A stretch of DNA of 64,000 nucleotides from Paenibacillus harenae (GTDB lineage Bacteria; Bacillota; Bacilli; Paenibacillales; Paenibacillaceae), in the NCBI RefSeq assembly GCF_030812415.1, contig NZ_JAUSST010000005.1, positions 62,001-126,000 of the forward strand, in the 5' to 3' direction. Shown one piece after another: positions 43,406 to 51,743 of the stretch (position 1 is the first letter of the stretch; each line of letters begins with the position of its first letter). The translations under genes and the position numbers were made by a program. The notes beneath the pieces are model-generated. The model ran no database searches and had not been told where the DNA came from. It saw nothing but the letters and a program-made list of their open reading frames with translations.

Positions 43406-44365
43406 ATGAGCAATACCGTAAAGAAAACGGCAGGCATCCATCATATTACTTCTTTCGTACAAGATCCGCAGAGAAATGTGGATTTTTATGCTGGAGTCCT
43501 GGGCCTTCGTCTTGTAAAAAAAACAATTAACTTTGACGCACCCGAAGTCTACCATTTATACTTCGGCAATGAAAAAGGCAGCCCTGGAACCATTATTACT
43601 TTCTTCCCGCATGAACATTCTCGTAAAGGCCGCGTAGGAGGAGGACAAGTAGGTACAACAACATACGTAGTACCAATAGGCGCACTTGATTATTGGAAAG
43701 CACGCCTCACAGCGTTCGATATTTCTTTCTCGGAAAGCACCCGTTTTTCCGAGAACTATATCCAATTTCTCGATCGTGACGGTCTGCAGTTGGAGATCGT
43801 TGAACGGGAAGAAGGAGCTCTCAATACGTGGTCATTCGGAGGTGTTCCAACGGATAAGGCTATCAAGGGATTTGGGGGCGCGGTGCTATACAGCACTTCA
43901 TCCACAAAGACCATGCAGGTTCTTGAGGACGTTTTAGGTCTTGAAAAGGTAGGCCAGGATGGTGACTTAATTCGCTATAAGGCTGAAGGAGACATCGGCA
44001 ACCTCATTGATGTGAATGCGGAGCCCATGGAATGGGGAATCCCCGGTGCAGGCACCGTTCACCATATCGCGTGGCGAGCCAAGGATATTAAAGACCACAA
44101 TGCTTGGAGAAACCATGTGGAAAGCAGCGGCTTTCATCCTACGCCGATTATTGACCGACAGTATTTCCATGCTATCTATTTTCGTGAACAAGGCGGCATT
44201 TTGTTCGAAATCGCGACAGATCCGCCAGGGTTCGCAAATGATGAGCCAGAAGATCGCCTGGGCGAGACATTAATGCTGCCATCATGGTTTGAAGACAGCC
44301 GTGCTGAAATTGAAAAGAACCTGACCCCTATTCAAGTACGGGAATTGGAGTCAATCAAGGAATGA
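43406..44365 (+). CDS. Ring-cleaving dioxygenase of the VOC family (MhqO/MhqE-like)
   Basis: 319 residues in two vicinal-oxygen-chelate halves. Metal ligands: His in AGIHHITSF (first half), His in TVHHIAWR and Glu in GGILFEIATDPPGF (second half). Length and motifs match the MhqO/MhqE group, which B. subtilis makes against hydroquinones and catechols. GTG 43394 is in frame, but AAGAAGGAG points to ATG 43406. It overlaps the next gene by ATGA. That gene is an MhqD-like hydrolase, the same pair as mhqED. Confidence 0.93.
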   Translation: MSNTVKKTAGIHHITSFVQDPQRNVDFYAGVLGLRLVKKTINFDAPEVYHLYFGNEKGSPGTIITFFPHEHSRKGRVGGGQVGTTTYVVPIGALDYWKARLTAFDISFSESTRFSENYIQFLDRDGLQLEIVEREEGALNTWSFGGVPTDKAIKGFGGAVLYSTSSTKTMQVLEDVLGLEKVGQDGDLIRYKAEGDIGNLIDVNAEPMEWGIPGAGTVHHIAWRAKDIKDHNAWRNHVESSGFHPTPIIDRQYFHAIYFREQGGILFEIATDPPGFANDEPEDRLGETLMLPSWFEDSRAEIEKNLTPIQVRELESIKE

Positions 44366-44982
44366 AACATATTTATCGAAAAGGTTCAAGTCCGAACCTG
44401 GCAACATTTCTCTTATTGCACGGTACGGGTGGGACGGAATACGATCTATTGCCGGTTGCTCATAGAATCTCCCCGGCTTCGAATGTCCTTAGTGTTCGGG
44501 GGGAGGTTCAGGAGAATGGAATGTCCAGGTTTTTCAAGCGGTTGGCTGAGGGAGTGTTCGATGAGGAAGACCTATTGTTTCGAACTGAAGAGCTGAATGG
44601 ATTTCTCGATCAAGCATCGAACCAATATGAGTTTGACCGCCAGAATGTAGTAGCGATAGGTTATTCTAATGGAGCCAATATTGCGGGGAGTCTCTTGTTC
44701 CATTGCAAGAACGCGTTGAGAGGTGCGATTTTATTCCATCCCATGGTTCCTCGTCGCGGTGTAACGCTGCCAGAATTATCGCAAACACCTATATTCATTG
44801 GTGCCGGAATGAATGATTCGGTCTCCCCTCCACATGAGACAAAAGAACTGCTAACGCTATTGAAAGGTGCAGGCGCCTCCGTTGAAGTGAACTGGGAACA
44901 TGCAGGTCATCAGTTAACGCACTCGGAAATCGACGAAGCAGCCGATTGGTACAGCAGTTCGTTTCCAAGGAATTATTCATGA
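44362..44982 (+). CDS. mhqD: MhqD-like carboxylesterase/phospholipase-type hydrolase
   Basis: 206 residues, alpha/beta hydrolase of the phospholipase/carboxylesterase_2 family: LLLHGTGGTEYDLL, nucleophile Ser102 in GYSNGANI, acid in GMNDSVSPP and His in EHAGHQLT. Size and context match MhqD of the quinone-responsive mhq genes. Coupled to the dioxygenase by a 4-base overlap. It probably hydrolyses the ring-cleavage ester or lactone product, which is inference. Confidence 0.9.
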   Translation: MKHIYRKGSSPNLATFLLLHGTGGTEYDLLPVAHRISPASNVLSVRGEVQENGMSRFFKRLAEGVFDEEDLLFRTEELNGFLDQASNQYEFDRQNVVAIGYSNGANIAGSLLFHCKNALRGAILFHPMVPRRGVTLPELSQTPIFIGAGMNDSVSPPHETKELLTLLKGAGASVEVNWEHAGHQLTHSEIDEAADWYSSSFPRNYS

Positions 44983-45086
44983 CTTTATTATGCTTAATAC
45001 TTTGTAAAGTCTAGACCTGAAAGGTGAGCGGCCTTAAAAAGCTAGTTTTCTTGCAGGTCTATTCTTCACTGCAATGGGAGGATATC

Positions 45087-46085
45087 ATGGGTAAAATTGC
45101 AATATTTGGGTTCGGTCGAATCGGTCGGCAATTACTTAGAGCAGCACTTCAGGAGAGGCTCTTTGTACCGTATTCTATCTCTGATATTAAGGATGAATCG
45201 ACACTTGCGGCGCTTTTCGAGGTTGATACGAATTACAAGCGTTGGCAAGAAGTGGTTTCCAGTCGAGAAGGGGCTATCATCATAGGCGGCCGAGAAATCC
45301 GGTATATGAATTCGTCCAGCGAAATTCCTAATTGGAGAGAATTAGGTGTTGAGTTGGTGATTGACTGTACGGGGCGTGCCGTAACCAGACCTGTTGCACA
45401 ATTGCACTTGGATCGTGGGGCCAAGCGAGTGCTTGTCAGCGGACCTAGTAAAAGTCTCGAGGATTGCGACGCCGTATTGCTTAAGGGGATTAATCTGGGC
45501 AGCTTCGATCCGGAGAAGCATAAAATTATCAGTATGGCGAGCTGTACAACCAATGCACTGGCACCAGTGGTGAAATTGGTTAGAGAAAATTACGGCATTA
45601 AATATGGTTTGTTTTCAACGGTTCATTCGTATACCAATACACAATCATTAACAGACCAGCCTATGAAGGACCGGCGGGATTCTTGGGCAGCAGCTGAAAA
45701 TATCATCCCATCATCTTCGGGGGCGGCCAAGGCTCTCAAGTTTATTTGGAGTGATCTCCAAATTACTGGAAAGGCCTACCGAATCCCAACTCGCACGGGC
45801 AGCATTGCGGAGCTTAATCTGATAACAGAGAAATCATGCTCCGTTCAGGAGATCAATGAAATGTTCCGCCTTGCTGCTAATGAAGGTGAGCTTAAGGGCG
45901 TTCTAAACATATTGGAGGGTGAATGGGCCTCTTCCCGTATTGTAGGGGATCCTCATTCATCGATTATTGATCTGCCATTGACGCAAGTGCAGGGCGAGCT
46001 TGTATCCGTAGCCGCTTGGTATGATAATGAGTGGGGTTACGCTTCTCGGCTGGCTGAAGTTGCTGCTTTTCTTGTTTCGAGATAG
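45087..46085 (+). CDS. Divergent glyceraldehyde-3-phosphate dehydrogenase-like enzyme
   Basis: 332 residues. NAD-binding start KIAIFGFGRIGRQLL, catalytic Cys153 in MASCTTNALAPV, the STVHSYTNTQ His and the end WYDNEWGYASRL, so the active site is complete. The first domain departs from glycolytic GapA: SDIKDESTLAALFEVDTNYK replaces the usual INDL/YDS-type text. A second, specialised GAPDH (redox- or erythrose-4-phosphate-type) is likely. ATG 45087 is chosen behind GGGAGG; the frame opens at 45024. It stands alone within the stress island. Confidence 0.9.
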   Translation: MGKIAIFGFGRIGRQLLRAALQERLFVPYSISDIKDESTLAALFEVDTNYKRWQEVVSSREGAIIIGGREIRYMNSSSEIPNWRELGVELVIDCTGRAVTRPVAQLHLDRGAKRVLVSGPSKSLEDCDAVLLKGINLGSFDPEKHKIISMASCTTNALAPVVKLVRENYGIKYGLFSTVHSYTNTQSLTDQPMKDRRDSWAAAENIIPSSSGAAKALKFIWSDLQITGKAYRIPTRTGSIAELNLITEKSCSVQEINEMFRLAANEGELKGVLNILEGEWASSRIVGDPHSSIIDLPLTQVQGELVSVAAWYDNEWGYASRLAEVAAFLVSR

Positions 46086-46124
46086 TTTGATATGAGTTCT
46101 TATGCTATGTAGTCGAATGATCTT

Positions 46125-46150
46125 ATAGTTTCAACCTATAGAACGTATAG
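46125..46150 (+). promoter_or_regulatory. LysR/OxyR-type tetrad site D
   Basis: ATAG (46125)-N7-CTAT (46136)-N7-ATAG (46147) with exact spacing; the fourth element is degraded (AGAA). It lies upstream of the isochorismatase remnant and the secreted isochorismatase. Confidence 0.7.
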
Positions 46151-46267
46151 AAAAAATAGAATTGATCGATATATGTCGATTTCATACTATTAAGACATGC
46201 AACGGACTTCATAACTAGTTATTTCGAAAGCCGTCGTAAAACTAATAAAAGAAAGTAGGGATTCTTC

Positions 46268-46380
46268 ATGTTTGATGACAAAACTGATTTACTTACCGCA
46301 ACTAATTCTGCCATCATCCTTATCGACCATTAACCACATGTTGCGGCAAATACCTTATAACAGACGCTTGGGCTGGGTCA
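46268..46380 (+). pseudogene. N-terminal remnant of an isochorismatase gene
   Basis: ATG at 46268 behind AAAGAAAG, 21 codons MFDDKTDLLTATNSAIILID plus His, then TAA at 46331. The text aligns with the start of the gene at 37957 (MFNGKSDLLTAENSAVILVD). The stop stands where the paralogue has Gln (DHQPQM), and the sequence degenerates after a few codons. The catalytic Lys and Cys are gone. It suggests that the cytoplasmic copy was lost here and replaced in function by the exported form behind it. Confidence 0.75.
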
Positions 46381-46418
46381 CACTGTTCTATTATTCAATA
46401 TAAAAGGAGCTAATAACC

Positions 46419-47192
46419 ATGAAAAAAATAATTTCAAACCGCATTACAACTCTAGCACTTTTAACTGCTGTCGTATCGACAAGCGCATTCGGAGCGACTC
46501 TCATTGCAAAGGCGGAAACAGTTGGTGCTAGTTCACCTGCCATTCAGGCAAAGGCGGTTCCGTCTTCAAAATTGCTGACGCCAACGAACCATACCTTGCT
46601 CATGATCGACCACCAACCGCAAATGGCATTTGGAACATCATCGATTGACATCCAGGTATTGCGCAATAACGTGACCGGACTTGCCAAAGCAGCTAAAGCT
46701 TTCAAGGTGCCAACCGTTCTAACTACTGTTGCTGCAGAGTCGTTCAGCGGACCGATTTTCCCGGAAATCCAAGCGGTATTCCCTGAGCAGCAGCCAATTG
46801 ACCGCACAACAATGAATGCTTGGGAAGATCAACGAGTTGTTGATAAAGTGAACAGCTATGGTAAGAAAAAGCTTGTCGTTTCCGGTCTATGGACAGAGGT
46901 TTGCGACTTATCGGCCGTGCTTTCCGCGATCGATCAAGGATATGAAGTATACATCGTAACCGATACTTCAGGCGGTGTCACAGAAGAAGCTCACGATATG
47001 GCCATTGAGCGCATGATTCAAGCGGGCGCCGCGCCAATCACTTGGGAACAGTACCTACTGGAACTGCAACGCGACTGGGCACGTTCCGAAACTTATAAAG
47101 CGACAACGGATATTGCTAAAGAACATGGCGGCGCATACGGTCTGGGTATTATTTACTCGCAAGAAATGTTCGGCGGTAGTGAGGGACATTAA
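46419..47192 (+). CDS. Exported isochorismatase-family hydrolase
   Basis: 257 residues. Unlike its relative at 37957 it begins with a signal peptide (KKIISNRITTLALLTAVVST, AKAE-like cleavage near 32) and a short linker. The enzyme domain follows, with Asp in LLMIDHQPQM, Lys in YGKKKLVVSG and Cys in LWTEVCDL. An exported member of this normally cytoplasmic family is unusual. It may be a soluble extracellular or membrane-tethered enzyme. RBS AAAAGGAGC. Behind tetrad site D and closed by a strong terminator. Confidence 0.9.
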   Translation: MKKIISNRITTLALLTAVVSTSAFGATLIAKAETVGASSPAIQAKAVPSSKLLTPTNHTLLMIDHQPQMAFGTSSIDIQVLRNNVTGLAKAAKAFKVPTVLTTVAAESFSGPIFPEIQAVFPEQQPIDRTTMNAWEDQRVVDKVNSYGKKKLVVSGLWTEVCDLSAVLSAIDQGYEVYIVTDTSGGVTEEAHDMAIERMIQAGAAPITWEQYLLELQRDWARSETYKATTDIAKEHGGAYGLGIIYSQEMFGGSEGH

Positions 47193-47206
47193 TCGATTAA
47201 CAAGAG

Positions 47207-47243
47207 AAAATTCACGAAGTAAGATCTTACTTCGTGAATTTTT
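47207..47243 (+). terminator. Strong terminator after the exported isochorismatase
   Basis: Perfect stem of about 16 bp (AAAATTCACGAAGTAA and its complement) with a minimal loop (GATC) and T-tract. Confidence 0.9.
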
Positions 47244-47296
47244 TCAACACTCCGATTGATTGATAAATTGCGTCAAGGAAAGGAAGTAGATGAAAA

Positions 47297-47467
47297 GTGA
47301 CACCAGTCCAAGTAAACGAATGGCTGGACGAATACAATGACTATATGCTGCTCTATAATATGTTCGGTGATCAAACCTATTTAATTGAAGTAGAAGAAAT
47401 ATTGAAGAGCATGGAAAAATATATTGGCAGAATGCTAATGCTTGAAAAATTTAAGCATGCATTATAG
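47297..47467 (+). CDS. Small conserved-looking protein, unrecognised
   Basis: 56 residues from a GTG start, behind AAAGGAAG at 9 bases distance. The sequence is rich in acidic and aromatic residues (VQVNEWLDEYNDYMLLYNMF) and ends in a helix KSMEKYIGRMLMLEKFKHAL. It looks like a genuine small helical protein, perhaps a helical hairpin, but I do not recognise the family. An overlapping ATG reads into a stop after two codons, so only the GTG frame counts. Followed after 160 bases by a terminator. Confidence 0.5.
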   Translation: MTPVQVNEWLDEYNDYMLLYNMFGDQTYLIEVEEILKSMEKYIGRMLMLEKFKHAL

Positions 47468-47626
47468 GCAATGGAGTTCCGAGTTAAAGTGAAACTAACA
47501 GCCCCGTATTGAAACCTTCAAGCACACCTTATAGTTCCGCAACTACAACACCAAGACAAAAGTGGTCAACCTCCTATAATACGACAGAGAATGAGAAGTA
47601 ATCCGATTTTATAAAAATTAGTAAAA

Positions 47627-47662
47627 GAAGAGCCTGCTTCCTATCGAGAAGCGGGCTCTTCC
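47627..47662 (+). terminator. Terminator
   Basis: 14-position stem GAAGAGCCTGCTTC / GAAGCGGGCTCTTC (one T-G pair), 6-base loop, weak T-rich tail. From here to the LysR start at 47965 nothing else is recognised. Confidence 0.75.
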
Positions 47663-47964
47663 TATTTTCAAACTGCACATATAGTATTCCCAATGCACCA
47701 ACCCTAAAATCCAGCAACCTTCACCTGAAATCTAACGGATATATTAAATGACAGGTTTCTTCTTATAATGTTTATAAAGCACAATCACCACGATCACGCT
47801 CCTCGGCAGTACCCATCAAGGCGGCTATCTCTCAGCTTTTTTCCAATGCCAATTCTAAGGGGGGGCATATCACTCTCAATGAGGCACCGCTTTTTTGTTC
47901 GAAATATCTTTATAGTTATTACGAATGATCAGTTGGGCCGGAACGAATAACTAAGGAGGGATAC

Positions 47965-48867
47965 ATGATGGAATTGCGCCAACTTGAATATTTTATTCAA
48001 ATATGCAAATCGGGAAGTTTCACCAAAGCTAAAGAAGAATTAGGCGTGACTCAGCCGACGCTAAGTCAGCAAATCCGGGTTTTGGAAGACGAGTATAATA
48101 TTCAATTATTCGATCGGGTAAGTAGGGGAGTTGAAGTAACGGAAGCGGGAAAAATACTCTTGAATAAGGGAAACACTATTATGGATCTTCTTGAAATGGC
48201 GCGAAATGAAATATATGGCCGAAACAATAAATCCAGAGAAACAATTTCTATTGGATGTTGTCCTGCTGAACTTGAATATCTTGCTCCTTACTTCATGAGA
48301 TTTCACCAAAAGTACCCGAATATTTTATTGAAAATTATCGATGCAGAGGATACCGAGAATAAAGTTTTGGAACAAAGGGTAGACATTGGAATCACTGCAT
48401 ATCCCATTTCTGAAGCTTCGATCATTTCGACTCATTTGTATAAACAAGAATTGGCGCTATTGACTCACTCAGAACATCCTTTGGCCGGTAAATCTTCGAT
48501 TCCTTTTCGATCTTTGGAGCAAATGGATTCGATCATGTTCCGAGAACAAAACAAATCATTAATTGACATGTATTGTCTCTCTTGCGGGTTTACCTTGAAG
48601 TCGATAATAGAAACGTCCTCCACTTCAGTATTGATTCATTGGGTTCGTCGTGGTCTTGGAGCAGCACTTATACCAATATCTTTGCTCGAAAGTCTAAGGG
48701 ACGATTCTTTGCGCATTGTAAAATTAGAAGGCCATATTCCTTGTTGGGATATATCTCTTGTATATCTTAATTCCGTTACTATGAGGTCCATTGTACGCAT
48801 ATTCATTCAAGAGATGGATTCATATGTAAGAGAGTTTGAGGTGAATCTTTCATGTTCAGGCAATTAG
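47965..48867 (+). CDS. LysR-family regulator (first of a tandem pair)
   Basis: 300 residues. N-terminal LysR HTH (about 1-60: LRQLEYFIQICKSGSFTKAK, then ELGVTQPTLSQQIRVLE) and a two-lobed ligand domain (about 90-295; TISIGCCPAELEYLAPYF opening). Two ATGs behind AAGGAGG; 47965 taken. The next LysR gene overlaps its end by 16 bases. The position at the edge of the stress island makes it a candidate reader of the four tetrad sites. A Cys pair (IGCCPAE) opens the ligand domain and CLSCG follows near residue 210, which would allow redox sensing. Confidence 0.93.
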   Translation: MMELRQLEYFIQICKSGSFTKAKEELGVTQPTLSQQIRVLEDEYNIQLFDRVSRGVEVTEAGKILLNKGNTIMDLLEMARNEIYGRNNKSRETISIGCCPAELEYLAPYFMRFHQKYPNILLKIIDAEDTENKVLEQRVDIGITAYPISEASIISTHLYKQELALLTHSEHPLAGKSSIPFRSLEQMDSIMFREQNKSLIDMYCLSCGFTLKSIIETSSTSVLIHWVRRGLGAALIPISLLESLRDDSLRIVKLEGHIPCWDISLVYLNSVTMRSIVRIFIQEMDSYVREFEVNLSCSGN

Positions 48868-49757
48868 AATGTTTCATTCAAATTTGCAAAGAAGGAAGCT
48901 TTACTAAGGCTGCAGAAGTTTTAATGATTTCTCAACCTACTATAAGTCAACAGATCCGCTTTCTAGAGGTAGAAGTTGGAAGCCCTTTGTTTGAGAGAGC
49001 GGGTAGAGGGGTGAAAATTACAGCCGACGGGGAAATACTTTACGAAAAAGCTCTTTCCGTAATGAGGCTTATTGAAGAATCGAAGAAAGAAACTCACGAG
49101 TTACGCAATGCTCAGGCTCGGGAGAATAAACTTTCGATAGGCATTTCTCCTATGGATTTTTTTAGTTTAATTCCCCGTTTTTTGAAATTCCATGAACAGT
49201 ATCCTGATATTACATTAAAATTCGCGAGTGCAGAAAATACATCTCAGCAATTATTGGATAGCAGCATCGATATTGGCATTACCGACAATCATGATTTGAA
49301 CAAAGAAATTCATATGATGCACCTGTATAAAGAAGAACAAGCATTGGTCGTTTATGCGGATCATCCATGGGCAGATCGAACCTTTGTTTCTTTTCAAGAG
49401 CTAGAAGATTTGGAATCTTCCTTATTCGTTGGGGATATAAGTTTAATCGAGCATCTTCATACATTCAGCGCTAAGATCGCCAAATCCTTGCAATCAAAGT
49501 TTGAGTCAACTTCCACGGCAATTCTTCTTTCTATGGTACTTCAAAAGATGGGGGTAGCTATTTTACCTGCTTCTTTAATTGAAAATTTTTCTGGTCAGCA
49601 ATTGAAAATGATCCGTCTCGTAGATCCAACGCCTGTTCGTGAGATCAAGCTTATTTTTAAAAAGGTTCATTACAATAATCCTTCTGTTCAGAAATGTATC
49701 GATTTTTTTCTAGAACAATCAAAACAAGTTGGCAGACTACGGTCATCGCAAAGGTAA
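48852..49757 (+). CDS. LysR-family regulator (second of a tandem pair)
   Basis: 301 residues, paralogous to the gene before it (FRQLECFIQICKEGSFTKAA, ISQPTISQQIRFLEVE). The ligand domain starts LSIGISPMDFFSLIPRF. It has no Cys pair at the place where the first protein has one, so the two probably answer to different signals. The 16-base overlap with the first gene implies coupled translation, possibly for a hetero-oligomer. No ribosome site better than GAGGTGAA precedes the ATG. Confidence 0.92.
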   Translation: MFRQLECFIQICKEGSFTKAAEVLMISQPTISQQIRFLEVEVGSPLFERAGRGVKITADGEILYEKALSVMRLIEESKKETHELRNAQARENKLSIGISPMDFFSLIPRFLKFHEQYPDITLKFASAENTSQQLLDSSIDIGITDNHDLNKEIHMMHLYKEEQALVVYADHPWADRTFVSFQELEDLESSLFVGDISLIEHLHTFSAKIAKSLQSKFESTSTAILLSMVLQKMGVAILPASLIENFSGQQLKMIRLVDPTPVREIKLIFKKVHYNNPSVQKCIDFFLEQSKQVGRLRSSQR

Positions 49758-50007
49758 TTAACCAGAACATCATAGCTACCGAAAGCGAACAAGACGAAGG
49801 AATATTTCCTTGTCGTGCTCGCTTATTCGCGTTGGCGGCGCAGGAAACCTAAAATATAGTAACCCTACCATGTAAGCCCTGTCTTTTGCTTGCAGCAAAC
49901 GTTATACTAAATTGAGGGTTGTGAAGCGCAATCCCATTTTTACATGTATATATATTACAATAATGGAATATTAAGATGTGTAATCTACTGGCGAAGGAGC
50001 AATATGA

Positions 50008-51720
50008 ATGAATAAAATGCGTAAATCGGCAATGTTGTTGCTAGCTATGATGACGTGTTGGACGTTAGTGGCTTGTTCTGGGAACAACGGCACATCGAGC
50101 AATGGCAGTACCGGGGATCATACGAACTCCAACGCCAATCTTATGGAGGCAAAGGAGGCAAATGCTTCTCGAAAGAAGACAACTTCTCAGGATGAGCCTG
50201 CATGGAAGCTGGATACGACACCGATTACGTTTGACTGGTATATCAATTTCGATTGGTTCAACAGCAAGTGGGGAGGCAACGTCGTTTCCAATTATGTAAC
50301 GAAGAAGACGGGCGTCAGCTTGAACTTTATCGTGCCTGCTGGCGAGGCCAGCGAGAAGCTCAACACGATGATGGCAGCTAGGTCGCTCCCTGACTTCATC
50401 ACGCTAGGCTGGTACGAGGACTCCGTGGTGAAGATGATCAAGGGAGATATGGTGCTTCCATTGAATGAGCTTGCGGATCAATATGATCCTTATTTCTTTA
50501 AAGTCGCAGATCCCGCGAAGCTTAACTGGTATACACAGGCCGACGGCAATGTGTATGGCTACCCGAACGCATCTTCATCCCCTGCGGATTATCAAAAATA
50601 CGGTCAGCTTTTTACGTCTAATCAGACCTTTGTTGTTCGGAAAGACATGTATGAAGCACTTGGGAAGCCGGATATGAGCACGCCGGAAGGGTTTCTCGGC
50701 GCGCTGAAGGCTGCGAAGGAGAAATTTCCGGAAGTGGACGGCCAGCCGCTCATTCCGATCGGCCTGCATGAATTTACGGAAACCGGCAACTATTCGCTGG
50801 AATCGTATCTTCAGAACTTCCTAGCAATTCCGCAGCAGAAAAACGGCAAACTTTACGACCGTCGAAGCGATCCAACCTATCTGAAATGGCTGAAGGTGTT
50901 CCGCCAAGCGCATGAGGACGGGCTGATGCCGACAGATGTCTATATTGATGAAAAACGACTGGAAAAGGATGAAAAAATATCGCAAGGGCGCTATTTTGCC
51001 ATGCTGTATCAGTGGTCTGATTTTACAGAGATTAACCAAGCGTTGTATCAGAAGGACCCGAATAAGGTGTATATCGCGATTGATGGTCCGGCGAATGATG
51101 CGCATGATGCGCCAACACTTGCAGGAAATGGCATCTCCGGTTGGACGGTGACGCTCATCTCGAAGAACGTCAAGGATAAGAAGCGGGCAATTGCCTTCCT
51201 TAGCTATTTGCTCAGCGAAGAGGGAAACAAGGATCTTTACTTAGGAGAGAAGGGCGTTACCTACGATACGATAGACGGCAAAGATCAGTTCCTGCCCGAC
51301 GTCATGCATCTGCTCAACACCGACCGCAAAGCGTTCGATAGCATATACGGAAGTTCTTATATGTACTGGATGCTAATGGATACGAACATGAAACTAGCAT
51401 GGATGACGGGGATGGATGCCGAGCCTGCCAAACAAATTGCCGATTGGACGAGGGGCAAGACGGTCAGCATGAGCGAGTTCGACAATCTGGATCCGGACCC
51501 GACGACGAAGGAGGGTATTGCGGAAGACCAAAACGTGCGGCTCTGGGCCGAGACGCTGCCGAAGCTGCTGATGTCGGGGTCGGATGCTGAATTCGATCAA
51601 CTGTTCACCGAATTCATGAACAGCATTACCGAGGATCCCGAGTATGAAGCCATCGTAGCCAGCCGCCAAGCAGCCTATGAACGAAATGTACAGAAACTGA
51701 AGTCATCGCTCAATCAATAG
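50008..51720 (+). CDS. Extracellular solute-binding lipoprotein (LplA-like, family 1)
   Basis: 570 residues. Lipoprotein signal with lipobox LVAC (Cys23) and a Ser/Asn-rich linker. The large sugar-binding fold carries the ITFDWYINFDWFNSKWG region and MMAARSLPDFITLGW typical of Paenibacillus-type LplA proteins that feed oligosaccharides to LplB/LplC-type permeases. Here no permease gene is next to it; a YesM/YesN pair follows after 23 bases. It may serve as the sugar sensor for that kinase or use permeases encoded elsewhere. RBS GAAGGAGC. Confidence 0.9.
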   Translation: MNKMRKSAMLLLAMMTCWTLVACSGNNGTSSNGSTGDHTNSNANLMEAKEANASRKKTTSQDEPAWKLDTTPITFDWYINFDWFNSKWGGNVVSNYVTKKTGVSLNFIVPAGEASEKLNTMMAARSLPDFITLGWYEDSVVKMIKGDMVLPLNELADQYDPYFFKVADPAKLNWYTQADGNVYGYPNASSSPADYQKYGQLFTSNQTFVVRKDMYEALGKPDMSTPEGFLGALKAAKEKFPEVDGQPLIPIGLHEFTETGNYSLESYLQNFLAIPQQKNGKLYDRRSDPTYLKWLKVFRQAHEDGLMPTDVYIDEKRLEKDEKISQGRYFAMLYQWSDFTEINQALYQKDPNKVYIAIDGPANDAHDAPTLAGNGISGWTVTLISKNVKDKKRAIAFLSYLLSEEGNKDLYLGEKGVTYDTIDGKDQFLPDVMHLLNTDRKAFDSIYGSSYMYWMLMDTNMKLAWMTGMDAEPAKQIADWTRGKTVSMSEFDNLDPDPTTKEGIAEDQNVRLWAETLPKLLMSGSDAEFDQLFTEFMNSITEDPEYEAIVASRQAAYERNVQKLKSSLNQ

Positions 51721-51743
51721 TTCTATAGAGGAAGCAGTAGGAT

